Source of the DNA: Hippopus hippopus
Lineage: Eukaryota; Mollusca; Bivalvia; Cardiida; Cardiidae
Length of the DNA stretch: 64,000 bases
Assembly: GCA_946811185.2 (NCBI GenBank)
Contig: OX328105.1
Coordinates: forward strand, 38,566,974-38,630,973
Direction: 5' to 3'
In this document: piece by piece, positions 42,245-53,212 of the stretch
Position numbering within the stretch: the first letter of the stretch is position 1
Layout: every line of letters starts with the position of its first letter
Translations under genes and position numbers: made by a program
The notes under the pieces: model-generated
What the model was told of the DNA's origin: nothing
Databases searched by the model: none
The model's input: only the letters and a program-made list of their open reading frames with translations

Positions 42245-44240
42245 ATGAAAGAGAGAAGGAAAGGCAATTTCAGATCAGAATGAAAGAATTAGAAATAGAA
42301 AAGAAAGTGAAATTATCTTCGCACGTGGTTAATGACTTTGACATAACAAAACATCTCAGACTTGTACCGCCATTTCAAGAACAGGAAGTTGATAAATACT
42401 TTTCACATTTTGAAAGATTTGCCGAAAATTTGAAATGGCAAAAGAACACTGGACCTTATTTTTGCAAAGCGTTGTACCTGGAAGGGCTCGTGATATTTTA
42501 TCTCAACTAAGTAAAGAACAGTTTTCTAATTATGATAATGTTAAGGAATTGATTTTAAAGGCTTATGAATTGGTACCTGAAGCATATAGACAAAAATTTA
42601 GGAATTGCAGAAAAGAAAATGGTCAAACCCATGTTGAATTTGCTAGGACTAAAGAACAATTATTTGATAGGTGGTGCCATTCAAAGAAAATAGGTTCGGA
42701 TCATGGAAAACTTAGACAACTTCTGTTAGTTGAAGAATTTAAAAGGTGTATTAATTTAAATGTAAAAATTTTCTTAGCCGAGAAAGAAGTTGAAACTTTA
42801 GAAGAAGCTGCTTGCTTAGCAGACAACTTTGCCTTGACGCATAAGGTCTCTTTCATGAATAAATCAAACCCTCGAAAACCTTTTTATTCATCTACTGGTC
42901 CTAAACCAAATTTTAGTCAACATAATGACAATTCCAATCAGAATAGTCCCAAACCAAAGTCTCCTTATGAAGCCAAAGGTCAAAATCCCTTATCTCGACC
43001 TACTTGTAATTATTGCAAAAAATGGGGTCATATTATTTCTGAATGTCCTGTTTTAAAAAGGAAACGGGAAAAACAAGAAAGTTTTAAGCCTGCAGGCTTT
43101 ACTTCATTGAAGTCTACACCTCAGTCATGTTTTAAAGACCAAACCTTTGTCCAGGCCAAAGTACCTGAGACTGATACTGTTATGGAGATTTATGAACCAT
43201 TCTTATCAGATGGTTTTGTATCACTAAACAGTGATTTTGCCCAGTCTACCCCTATTAAAATTTTACGTGATACTGGAGCTTCTCAATCTCTTATTTTAGC
43301 AGATGTCCTGCCTTTTTCTGAGAAGACTTCTTCTGGGACAAGTGTCCTAATTCAGGGTGTAGAATGTGGATTTGTTAAAGTTCCGCTTCATAACATTCAT
43401 TTGTCTTCAGACTTAATTAATGGTACAGTGACTGTTGGTATTAGAAAAAATTTACCTTTTAAAGGTGTTCATTTGTTATTAGGTAATGATTTAGCCGGAG
43501 ATAAGGTAATTGTTAATCCACTTGTAACTGACACACCTTGCATGGATCAATCACCCGATCCTATTGAGGAAGAAATTCCTGACCTTTACCCGTCATGTGC
43601 AGTTACTAGAGCTATGGCAAAGAAAGCCATTTTGACTGAAAATCAGTCAGATATTGACTTATCTGATTCTTTGTTGAGTCATTTATTTAAAAACGAAATT
43701 AACAGATCTGTTTCACAAAACTCGTCTGAAAGTCAGACAAATTCTAAACATAATTCATTAGAATTTGATTCTATATCTTCACCCTTAGTTGATGAAGACC
43801 ATGATACAAGGTCAAGGTCAAAACTAAGTGAAGACCAACACAATGATCCAGAATTTGCACCTTTATTTCAAAAAGCTGTCAGTGAAACTAATCTTTCACA
43901 GGAACCTGTCTGTTTTTATATAAAAAATGGAATACTAATGAGAAAGTGGCGCCCTCCTGAAGTCTCTGTTGATGATGAGTGGGCTGTCAATCATCAAGTT
44001 GTCATTCCTAAGTCCTATAGATTAGAAATATTAAGTTTAGCTCGTGAAACACCTATGTCAGGTCATTTAGGTATCAATCCTACATCTTATAGATCAGAAA
44101 TATTAAGCTTAGCTCATGTACCAGCTATGTCAGGTCATTTAGGTATCAAAAAAACCCATCACAAAATTCTTAATCATTTAGAGAAAACTCAATGTAAAAT
44201 GAAAGAAAGATATTTTAGCTCTTCTACCAGTTCCTGGTAG
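42245..44240 (+). pseudogene. Gag-protease and integrase N-terminal fragment of the gypsy relic
   Basis: The capsid frame starts in one frame (to about 42435-42510), then continues in another, so there is a frameshift. The capsid C-terminal region around 42560-42680 has a PEAYRQKFR and DRWC pattern that resembles the SCAN fold. A CCHC knuckle (CNYCKKWGHIISEC) lies at about 43006-43047. The protease motif DTGAS is near 43270, with LLLGND near 43473 as the usual second landmark. A GHLGI…H integrase zinc-finger segment appears twice, at about 44013-44078 and 44083-44148, by local duplication. The catalytic core of integrase is missing after that. Confidence 0.88.
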
Positions 44241-45115
44241 GCCTCTACAAGCGAGATATTTTAGCCTTTATTCTGTAGAGAAAAAGGTCAGTGACTTAAA
44301 TTATGTGATAACAACTCCTGACAGAAGAAAGCAGACGCAATTATGTCATATTAATATGTTAAAAGAATATGTTGATAGGAATAATTCAAATATTTCAATA
44401 TTTTAAGAAATTTAGATAAAAAACTTTCACATTTAGATAATAATCAAAAAGCTGAATTGAAAAAGTTAATTTCTGAATATGAGCACCTGTTCCCTGACAT
44501 TCCAACACGGACATATACAATATACCATGATGTGGACATTGAAAATTCAAAACCAGTGAAACAACATCCTTTTTGTATGCATCCCAAGAAACTGGAGCAT
44601 CTTAGAGGGGAAATCAAATATCTATTGGACAATGACTTTATTGAACCTAGACAATTTGAATGGAGTTCTCCCTGTATTCTTGTACCAAAGCCAGATGGAA
44701 CTTTTCGTATGCGCACTGATTATAGAAAAGTTAATACTGTGACCAAAACTGATTTGATTCCAGTGCCAAGAGTAGATGACTGCATTGACAATACTGGTTA
44801 TGCAAAATATGTAAGCAACTTTGATCTCCTAAAAGGATTTTGGAAAATTCCTCTCACTGAAAGATCTAAAGAGATTTCTGCATTTGTAACCCCTGGTGGA
44901 CTTTAACAATGCAAAGTTATACCGTTTTTGAAAAGCTAACCATCAACATTTCAATATCTTATCAACATGAGAATATCTGGATTAGACGACTGTAGGGCCT
45001 ATATATAAGACTTCATCATTCACAGCGATGATTGGGATAAAACAACAGAAGACTATTACAGAATTTTTTTGAAAGACTGACTAAAGCCAAATTTAATCTT
45101 GTTAAAAGTGAATAG
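44216..45115 (+). pseudogene. Integrase C-terminus and reverse transcriptase fragments of the gypsy relic
   Basis: 44216-44400 encodes a LLPVPGRPLQARYF and TPDRRK stretch, the integrase C-terminal part. 44457-44906 is the reverse transcriptase N-terminal half (WSSPCILVPKPDGTFR, FDLLKGFWKIPL). After a deletion, the catalytic-loop segment is still recognisable at about 44985-45110, but it has a stop codon within the YxDD motif. No RNase H follows. Reverse transcriptase copies the element's RNA into DNA; this one cannot. Confidence 0.85.
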
Positions 45116-45282
45116 ACTTGTAATTAGTTAACATTTGTCTTCATGTATGATATTTTAATTTGTATTTAGTTAACATTTGTCTCTATGTAATTTTATGTAC
45201 ATTCATGTGTAATGATATTTTCTGTCATCAGACAAAAGAAAGTTTTACCTCTTAAAACTTTCTTTTCCTTTAGGAGGGGAAG

Positions 45283-45857
45283 TGTTATGTAGATAGGATA
45301 TACAGTGACCTGTTTTCAGAATATTCTAGAAACACGAAGATCATTTATTGGTTTCTCCATTGTGGTTATTTTTAGAAACAGGTTGTTAGTAAACAAGCTG
45401 TTTACTAATCGATGATGTCATCTTTCTAGAAAAGACTAATCTAGAATTTTCCAAACTGATATCAATAGGAGTGACTTACTTGGTGATTTTGGATTTTGAA
45501 GGTAGACTTGTGCTTTTGAGGATACAGAATGAGTGAAAAGTGTTGGATTTAATTTGGAATATACATCCGTAAGTTGGAATTATCTTTTTATTAAACAGGC
45601 TGCTCATATCTATCTGCAAGTTAAAACTATTGTTAATTTCGGTTTTAGGAACCAGAAATTTCATACTTTTTGTGGTCTAAACTTAATTCTTAATTTTGAG
45701 GGACTTATTCTATTTCTTGTTCTAAGATTAAGAATTGTCAAAATTTCATTCAAACTTAACTCTTGTTGTACTATTTTGTCTTAATTCATTAATAAATATT
45801 GTTAATTATTGAAGGCTTGTTGCTGGTTTTCTTTCTAGTTACGCTTGGTTCGTAACA
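45283..45857 (+). repeat. 3' LTR of the gypsy relic
   Basis: 575 bp, from TGTTATGTAG to TTCGTAACA, with the expected TG…CA ends, preceded by the purine tract TAGGAGGGGAAG. An AATAAA lies near 45790. No second copy is present upstream, so the 5' LTR was lost. Confidence 0.85.
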
Positions 45858-46217
45858 CATGGAAATCTGACCACAAATGCAGACTTTATCGCGTAAACAA
45901 GAAATGCAAGTTTTCAACTTGAAATGGCTACTTTTCCCATACTGTTTGTTGGATTTTTTTTTTTTTTTTTTTTTTAATCAATAAGGTTCAAGCTATTGAT
46001 GAGATAAACAAACTGTGCAAGTTTTACGAAAATCTGACCTGAAATGAAGACTTTATCGCGTAGACAAGAAAAAGACTAACGGACGGACGGACAGACGGAC
46101 GGAAACCACGCCATGACATAAGTTTTGCTGGCTTTCAGCCAGTAGAGCTAAAAACGGTTAAAAGAGGGCTCTTTTCTCAGGGTTGCAAAAACACGGAATT
46201 GTTTGATAATGGGTTAA

Positions 46218-47010
46218 CAACTTTCTATATTTTGAAATCACTTTTTTGTCAACCATTGTTTAAGCCGGCGCCCCGCAATCAGTCTTTGACAATGGATACC
46301 GGTTTACCCCAATTCTAACTTCATCCGGTTATTACCTCCAACGACGCCTTATGTAGTCTTTTGTGAGCAAGTGCTCGACTAAAATTCATAACACTAAAAA
46401 AAAGAACAAGTATTGAAAATAGTTTAATTGCCCCACTGTCTTTAGATATCGTTTGAATTAAAGAACAGAACATCCCGTCTGTCCTAGTTACCGAATAACT
46501 ATGGACTGATGTTTTCTTGTTAGAACTGTCAATTTCAAGACGTTTTTCCTGGTTGGATGAAACATACAACCCTGCCGCCTATCATAAGACCCGTTGTAAA
46601 GTTTGGAGCTGATAGAATGAAAAGTATGCGCCGAAATGTCAGGGATTCATTCCAACAAAGTATCAGAGGTTATTAATTCTTCTGCATGTGTCGGAAAGTC
46701 AGTGCTCTTTCTAAAAATAACCTACCTGTTAGTCGGTGAAATATCGTGCAACACAAAAATTTGGCATCATGTTTACCCCTATCTGAAATTTTATTTATAA
46801 CACAACTACCCTTATTTTCTGTGTTACAGAACATCTTCTAACAGAACAGTTATATAGCCATCACGAATTCCGTATGTCTTACACTAGTATGAGCAAAGTA
46901 AATAGTGTCGCCATTAGTCAAAGTTCTGTGATCATACGCCGTATTTCTAGGACATGGCTGACCTAGGCTGTCCGTAATTCAACTGTCAAAATCGGGAATC
47001 GTATATACCT
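46218..47010. other. Stretch with few recognisable repeats
   Basis: None of the hairpin families was seen. It holds the tentative signal-peptide exon and could be the 5' region of a gene on the minus strand. Confidence 0.35.
46336..46473 (-). CDS. Possible signal-peptide exon (tentative)
   Basis: An ATG at 46473 opens a frame whose residues include KLFSILVLFFSVMNFSRALA and then HKRLHK. This is a hydrophobic core plus an ALA-type cleavage site, after a rather long N-region. The frame meets a donor-like GAG/GTAATA at 46336. It lies upstream of the lectin exons on the same strand, in a stretch with few recognisable repeats. Against it: the donor is phase 0 while the first lectin exon needs phase 1, so an extra exon would be required between them. 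It may belong to another gene or be chance. Confidence 0.22.
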
Positions 47011-47019
47011 AGAGGATAT

Positions 47020-47250
47020 TTTTTTTTTTTTTCGTTGAAAGATCGAAATTATTTCCTCGAGTGAATAACATCGATAATATTTTCATGAGTGGCGCAACCA
47101 CAAGTGAAAATATTACCGATGATGTTCACGAGATGAAAGAAATTTCGATCTTTCAAGAAAAAAAAAAAACAAATATGCGCCACTCGTTAAACTATTACCG
47201 ATGATGTTCACGAGATAAAATAAATTTCGATCTTTCACCGAAAATAAAAT
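47020..47250. repeat. Folded-back element with a third arm
   Basis: GAAAGATCGAAATT…ATTTTCATGAGTGGCGC is answered by the inverse at 47102-47156; then a second, direct copy of that arm follows (47169-47240), starting GCGCCACTCG. Confidence 0.8.
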
Positions 47251-48495
47251 ATTCTATTTATTTCATGCTTCTAGCGCCCCCCTTTTTTGCGGAGGGATGG
47301 GAGGACTCAAATAAAAAATCAGTACAGCTGTTTTCGGAAATTCCCCGTGGTGTACCCCCTCCGCATAACAACGCATTACAATATTACATAAAGCGCGAGA
47401 AATGTAGGGTAAATTACGTCATATTTCCATCTGGTTGAATTGCACACGCTGTTTACCTATATGTAACCAGTGCACGGGAACTACAGTTTCCGCCTTCGAT
47501 TGAAGAGTTAGAAAATATAATCGGTATCTTTCGCAGGTCGTAACCATGAAATATCGAAAAATATTCCCCCGTTATTTCTCGATAAACTACCGAAAAGCAT
47601 AAAATAAACATGTGTATATACGATCCATGGTCAAAGCTGGTGACCGTGATAAAGCTTCGTTTCTTCACCCGATCAAGTTGTTAAAATGTAAGCTTGTTTG
47701 GAATTATTTTTTGTCCTGGACGTTCACACCTGTCAAAGACGCGAGAATATCTCATATGTAAATTTCAATACAAATGTACATACATGTAGGTCTGTATTTT
47801 CACGAATGGTCTAATGTATAATGTAGATCTATATATGTAAAGTATAATGCTTGAGATAGTTATTTGGTGAAAAAAGGCTGACATTCGTTGGCAGCTGAGG
47901 TAAATAAAAAGCTATCATTCTTTAGCATTTATTTTTTTAAAACTCGTTAAAGTCTCTCTTTCAAAAACTACCAACTTCTGACCTCCTTTGCGAAGTGTTA
48001 TAAGAATTATTGTGCGAGTGTTATATCTCGTAAACAAGTTTTATGTTGTGTCTAGAAACTGGCTCTCTGGTAATGGGGGAAATCCTGTGAGAATTTTGCA
48101 CAGAAAGAGTGCTTATCTTTCTATCTTTTACGGTGTTTTCAAAGCCAATGAAATGACGTAGATTTTGATCAGAATTTATAATTTGACATTTGGGATAGTC
48201 CTTTTATCGAATTTGGTCCATTGCACTGCCTTTCGCAACCTCTAATGTCCTTTGCGAAGAGTAAATTCAATTGTGTGTGTTTTTTTTTTCCACTTTATCA
48301 GAATTAACTTTAATTCTGATCACAAAAATGACGCGCCTAGCAGGTAAGCAACTTAATACGCTTAAAACTTTCCTTCCAATCCTTTTTCATGTAATATGAT
48401 TTCAGATTGTTACAATGTTTGTAAACATGAAGATAAACAATATTCAAACTAAACTAAACTCAAATCCTGCTGTTCGACTTCTGTGTTATCTATGT
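47251..48495. other. No gene recognised; diverged dispersed repeat
   Basis: About 47699-48010 resembles 59705-60000 (CACACCTGTCAAAGA, AATTTCA.T.CA.ATGTAC, TTGAGA). A minus-strand frame at 47453-47668 has a donor-like end but no recognisable domain. Confidence 0.4.
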
Positions 48496-48498
48496 ATG

Positions 48499-48721
48499 AG
48501 GCATACTCTACGAAAAGGGGGTTAAAGACTGCACAGGCTGACATGAATCGAAACTTTTTGCTACTTGTAAATTTTCTGCTTGCTCAAGGACCATTCTATC
48601 TACCGATTCAGTCGGTTGTAAGACAAAATTTATTTTTATGAGTCTATAATTATGTGATTAATTGTTTATTGTAATGCAACAACGAGATACATCAGAACCC
48701 TTTTTCCCCAGAGCACGACTG
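48499..48721. mobile_element. Family D MITE, left hairpin arm deleted
   Basis: GAGGCATACTCTACGAAAAG, then directly ACTGCACAGGCTGACATG; right end CCAGAGCACGACTG. Confidence 0.7.
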
Positions 48722-48866
48722 AAACAGGATTTAGTTATAAAAAAAAAAACAGAAGATGACGAAGATAGTGATTTTTTACATTTATGTTTTTGCACATGTG
48801 TACATGTAATGAAAAAGACTGGTGTGACACCAACTCCCTACGTCAAAAACAGAGTATCAGTCAATT

Positions 48867-49062
48867 TTAACCATTATGCTGCTAAGCGCGACTCACTGAC
48901 CTTTTGCGGACAGTGTAGATCAAGATCAGACTGCACAAAACGTGGAGTCTGATCTTGATTCTATACTGTCCAAAAAAAAAAAAGAATTTGATTCAGCATC
49001 ATTCGGGTTTTTACTATCGGCTTGAAAGTTCTATTTAACTTATTTAGCAGGATAAAGGCTGA
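48867..49062. mobile_element. Family A MITE
   Basis: TTAACCATTATGCTGCTAAG; hairpin 48906-48971 with AAAACGTGGAGTC; right end TTAGCAGGATAAAGG. Confidence 0.85.
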
Positions 49063-49106
49063 AAATCACAACATGCCCGTAGCGTACAGTGTATGTAAAA
49101 ATATTT

Positions 49107-49370
49107 GAGCCGTGCTCTGTGAAAAGGGGGCTTAATACATCTGCGAAAAGTATCGACCCAGGTCAGCCTGCGCATTCCGCGCAGGCTGACCTGGGCCGAA
49201 ACTTTTCGCCATTGGTCAATTTTCTGTTTGTCAAAGGACCAATCTACCTCATAATTAAGTCGGTTATTGAAAAAAGTGGCTCCTACGGATCCATAATTAT
49301 GTGATGACTTGGGCTAGTATCGTGTATAACGCAGATGCATTAAGCCCCCTTTTGCCAGAGCACGGCTCAT
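49107..49370. mobile_element. Family D MITE, well kept
   Basis: GAGCCGTGCTCTGTG and CAGAGCACGGCTC, each next to ATTT; near-perfect hairpin with CATTCCGCG loop region. Confidence 0.92.
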
Positions 49371-49436
49371 TTGTATTTTATACACGTACACTTTTGTTTA
49401 CAAATGGATGAAACTCTCTCAACGCCAAATATAGGA

Positions 49437-49696
49437 CGATGCTGTATGAAAAGGTAGTTTTGTACATCTGCAAAAACCATCGACCCAGATCAGCCTGTGC
49501 AGCCCGCGCAGGCTGACCTTGATCGGAACTCTTTGCTACTGGTCAATTTTCTGCATATCCGTGAACCAGACTCTCACATGATTTAGCTGGTCGTCAGACA
49601 AAATGCATTTTATGGATCGATAATTAGTAGATAACTTGCTTGCTACAATGCATCACGGAGATGCATTAAACACCCTTTTGCCAGAGCGCTGCTCAA
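49437..49696. mobile_element. Family D MITE
   Basis: Left end worn (GATGCTGTATGAAAAGG), right end CAGAGCGCTGCTC; hairpin with GTGCAGCCCGCGCAGG. Confidence 0.85.
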
Positions 49697-49729
49697 GTAA
49701 ACTCGACCTCTTTCGATGGCTGAAAATAG

Positions 49730-49798
49730 ATTAAACAAGCCTATATCACAGATCTAACATAATTGGCAGTCTAATCCTGATCGGCACCGTCCGCAATA
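49730..49798. mobile_element. Family A remnant
   Basis: GGCAGTCTAATCCTGATCGG and CACCGTCCGC; left arm mostly lost. Confidence 0.45.
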
Positions 49799-50009
49799 AC
49801 ACCTATTACGCTTTCAGTTCTGAAAGGGTACACGTAAACAAGAGGAAATGCATTAAGTTACCTGGCTGCGCGTAAACAAATCTACACTTTGAAATCCTGT
49901 TTACGTCCGTTTCATTTGGCGACCGAACAACATACAATGTACGTATATGTCGCTCAATTATATTACTAAAAGTGAAGTTGTCTCTTAAAATTTCGCACCG
50001 ATAGCTACT

Positions 50010-50241
50010 TAAGGTCTACGTCCCTTAACTCTCATATTCAAAGACGGAAGCTGCCGAGATTGGCCAAATAGCCTTTACGAAAACGTCGATATTATACGGT
50101 ATTTACCGATGACTTAGTGATTCTACGGCCCCTAACTCTCATATTAAAAGACGGAAGCTGCCGAGATTGGCCGAATAGCCTTTACGAAAACGTCGATGTT
50201 ACACGATATTTACGGATGAGTTAGGGGTCGTAATCCTTAAA
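50010..50241. mobile_element. Family G element: second dimer
   Basis: AAGGTCTACGTCCCTTAACTC to GAGTTAGGGGTCGTAATCC, with two direct units of about 113 bp, as at 41176. Confidence 0.8.
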
Positions 50242-50257
50242 TAGTAGTAATAGTAAT

Positions 50258-50290
50258 CACGCAGTTTGGTCTTGGATCCACACCGTCCAC
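50258..50290. mobile_element. Family A right-arm remnant
   Basis: CACGCAGTTTGGTCTTGG, then ATCCACACCGTCC. Confidence 0.5.
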
Positions 50291-50326
50291 CATTTAATAC
50301 CAATCTATGACTAATATCAGTAAATG

Positions 50327-50460
50327 GAGCCATGCTCTGTGAAAAGGAGGTATATATATGCACCCAGGTCAGCCTGCGCACTTTTTGCTACTGGTCAATT
50401 CTAAGCATGTCCAAGGACAGACAACCTCATGATTCAGTCATTCGTTAAACAAAATCGATA
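50327..50460. mobile_element. Family D MITE, hairpin and right end truncated
   Basis: GAGCCATGCTCTGTG; ACCCAGGTCAGCCTGCGC followed at once by ACTTTTTGCTAC, so the loop and the right inner arm are deleted. Confidence 0.75.
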
Positions 50461-50736
50461 TTATTATTACAGCTCTTACAGAAGTAATCTGTTAATCTTT
50501 TTCGTAATGATAACTGTCATTTTTGGCAAAAGTAAGGACAGAAGGAAAAAGTGATCAGACTGTCCAGAACCCAGGCCGCTCGACAGAAGTATGGAGAAAG
50601 AACATGAGATGCTCGTATCAAAGCTATCACATTCGAATACCTTAAGGAGCGGGATCAAAATCTTGAAAGACCCAGATTACAGCGCCAGCACTGGTTAAGG
50701 TTTCCAGGGAGCAACTTTCGACAGTGATAATTTAGT

Positions 50737-50998
50737 CATAATCCGTGAAAAGGGGATTTTAAGCATCTGCAAAAAGTATCGACCGAGGTCAGCCTGCGCA
50801 GGCCGCGCAGGCTGACCTCGGTCGAAACTTTTTGCTATTTGTCAATTTTCTGTATGTGAAAGGACCAGTCTGGCTCATTATTCGGTCCGTTGTTGGGTAA
50901 AATGGATTATATGGATCAATGACTATGTGATGACTTGCTTGGTATAATGCATCACGGAGATGCATTAAAACTGGTCCATTTCGCAAAAGCATGCTCAA
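50737..50998. mobile_element. Family D MITE
   Basis: Perfect hairpin CGACCGAGGTCAGCCTGCGC with its inverse; left end worn, right end AAAAGCATGCTC. Confidence 0.88.
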
Positions 50999-51216
50999 AT
51001 TTAACTTGTAAGAGCTTCTTTCACGATCGGTGTAATATATATATAGATAGCCATAAAATTATCAACTTATCAAAGTTACAAAAATGTGGAGGTATTCCTG
51101 TAAGGAAGCCATCAATTTTATAACGAAAACCAACGGTATGAGTACGCATAACAGCTGCCTGTATGAGGAAATTCACATGAGCACCTACAACGTGGTGACA
51201 AACGTGGACATTATTA

Positions 51217-51360
51217 GTTGTACGGTCAGGTGGCAGGGGACTTGGAAACTTGTTCACAGCTGTGGTGAATCATGTCACCCCGAGCCGAAGGCGAGGTGGC
51301 GACATGATTCACCACAGCCGTGAACAAGTTTCCAAGTCCCCTGCCACCTGACCGTACAAC
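51217..51360. repeat. Near-perfect 144-bp palindrome
   Basis: The left arm GTTGTACGGTCAGGTGGC… is repeated in inverse order at 51300-51360 with one mismatch in about 60 bp. A short centre (about 51280-51297) carries CGAGCCGAAGGCGAG. It belongs to none of families A-D. Confidence 0.95.
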
Positions 51361-51802
51361 GAAGTTATTATACTGCAAAGTTTTACCATTACAACGTGTG
51401 TTAAGCGAATTTTACCTGCTTTTTGGTTTCCAAAATTGAGTTGGCTGACGAAGTAGAATTTCCCTTCTGAGTGCCCCAATTTAATGAAAACTGACGTCAC
51501 TGGGAACTGACGTCACTGAAACCTTGGTAAAACGTGCTAAAACATGAAGTTTGGCGCATAATCTTGATGTTAATCTTGATCGAAGCCGCCAGTTTTGATG
51601 TTGTGTTGAAAGTGTAGTCATGTATACGGGGCCCCCGAAAGGGAAACTGCTTTTACGTTGGTTTTGCCAGTGTACATGATATATATGTTCGGGGCATATT
51701 ATCCAATCACATCACGAGAAATTTCTTTGCAGTATAATAATACTGCCTTCAGATTCCATAAGACTCCCTCTATCAGTAGTCAAAATTCTAGGCTAGTTCA
51801 AG

Positions 51803-52001
51803 TAACCCTTAAACTACAATGCGCGACACATTGGCCGTTTGCAGACAGTGTAGATCAAGATCAGACACAGAACGTGCAGTTTGATCTTGGATATACCCTA
51901 TCCGATAATGAGATATTTTTCCCCAAGAAAAAAGTTTATGATTCGGTTTTTACTATCAACCTGAAAGTTTTATTCAACTTATTTAGCAGGAAAAGGGTTA
52001 A
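51803..52001. mobile_element. Family A MITE
   Basis: AACCCTTAAACTACAATGCGC; hairpin 51840-51905 missing CTG in the left inner arm; right end AGCAGGAAAAGGGTTAA shared with the next B copy. Confidence 0.8.
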
Positions 52002-52145
52002 AAGTATTTGCAGATGACAGATCAGATGTCGCTCAAACGATGGAATTTGACTTAGAATGGATAGAAACATCGTGATAAAACGAGAAATGCGAGTAAACAT
52101 CATTTTTTTGTTTCCCCACATTGTTTTAGTTGCTTTCTCCCTAGT
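51998..52145. mobile_element. Family B, left part, abutting family A
   Basis: TTAAAAGTATTTGCAGATGAC and GGATAGAAACATCGTG; hairpin degenerate. Confidence 0.6.
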
Positions 52146-52169
52146 GCCGTTTAAACACGATCTTCAAGT

Positions 52170-52597
52170 TCTTAAACTCGGCAGGATAAGGGTTCAGATT
52201 GTACTTCCAGAGACGCCCAAGTGCTGGAGAGAGTCCAAGACATAGCGATTGCATACAAATTTAATGTCTGTGCAGATACGGCCAGGAAATGGAAATCATC
52301 TTTAAAGGTCGAATATCCATTTTAAGCCGCGGAATTGCAGACATTTGAGAAAGAAAACTACAGAGACAAATTTCAGCTGCGCAATAATCGATAGTTATTT
52401 TTAGAAATCAATCGATTCCTAGTTCTCCTATATTATGAGAAACGTGTTTTCTATGTTTCCGGAGCAGCCTCCAGTGAATTCAAAGAATCTTACGTAAATA
52501 CATGAGATTAGTTTGTTTTCTATTACACCCCAGACAGCCGTGGTATCGTCTGCAAAATGCTCCCACCATGTGAAGCAGACGTTTGCTTATTTAGTGG
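52170..52597. other. No recognised feature
   Basis: No gene or known repeat seen. Confidence 0.4.
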
Positions 52598-52890
52598 TGT
52601 TTTGCTCCGCTTTTAACATTACTTCAGTAATATCCAAGGCAGCTAGTTTTATTCAGCAATCTATGCTTTCCTGGAGATTCTTGTACTAGTTCTTCGCACA
52701 AAGAATGGTCTTCAAGCTACTGGCTGCTATCTCACACAAACATGATTGAAATGATGTTTGCAGTGATTATGAGAAGGATTGAATCCTGTCGGAATGACTA
52801 AAACTTATTCCCGGAAAGAATTTGGCTGAGGTTTGAATCGGACCCGCGACTTTAGGATTACGGCCCCCGTACGTTACCGATTGAGTAATA
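52598..52890 (-). mobile_element. SINE-1
   Basis: Read on the minus strand: ACTCAATCGGTAACGTACGG (A box), CGCGGGTCCGATTC (B box), then the family body. It is the clearest tRNA-like head in reverse orientation. Confidence 0.75.
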
Positions 52891-53017
52891 GGAATCTGCT
52901 AAAATAGGCGACTTTACGGATAGTAACTAATTATCTTCTGAAACAGGATTGCAGCTGCGATTTTTAAAATATCCTTTTGAGTTATGAAAAAATGTGATTT
53001 CTGTTTCGCACGTAAAT

Positions 53018-53212
53018 GAGCCACGCTCTGGCAAGAGGGGGTTTACTGCATCCACATGATGTCTTATACCAAGCCACTCATCACATAACTCTGGATTCAC
53101 AAAATCCATTTTGTCTAACAATCGTTTAAATCCTGAGCAAACTGCGTAGGGTGACCTGGGTCGATACTTTTTGCAGAGGCGTTAAACCCCCTTTTCACAA
53201 AGCAGGGCCGGG
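53018..53212. mobile_element. Family D MITE, left hairpin arm deleted
   Basis: GAGCCACGCTCTGGC; then GAGCAAACTGCGTAGGGTG replaces the left arm; GGGTCGATACTTTTTGC remains. Confidence 0.75.

Larger units (their letters stand above)
42236..45857 (+). mobile_element. Ty3/gypsy (Gmr1-like) LTR retrotransposon relic
   Basis: The 5' LTR is missing and the left junction falls straight into gag. In order come capsid, CCHC knuckle, protease, integrase fragments, reverse transcriptase fragments, a purine tract (45271-45282) and a 3' LTR. Having integrase before reverse transcriptase is the Gmr1-type order. The integrase core and RNase H are gone and the frame is broken several times, so it is dead. Confidence 0.9.
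41507..46152. mobile_element. AGAGGCCC element, itself split by a gypsy relic
   Basis: It begins CTAGAGGCCCTTGAGGGCC and ends CAGCCAGTAGAGCTAAAA; TCGCTCTACTGGC and GCCAGTAGAGC are inverted subterminal repeats. The inside has about 160-bp units (ATCGCGTAAACAA, TTTTCAACTT, AAGCTATTGATGAG) and a GGAC microsatellite at 46078-46102. The gypsy relic separates 41507-42236 from 45858-46152. Confidence 0.75.
41444..46217. mobile_element. Family B MITE split by a nested insertion
   Basis: TTAACTCAACCAACAAAATT (41444 on) is a B left half, and TTTCTCAGGGTTGC…GATAATGGGTTAA (to 46217) a B right half, with TTAA at both outer ends. The 67-nt hairpin that belongs in the middle is absent. Confidence 0.7.

Noticed and set aside
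48662..48952. 96-codon plus frame as a gene
   Set aside because: It spans parts of a family D and a family A element.
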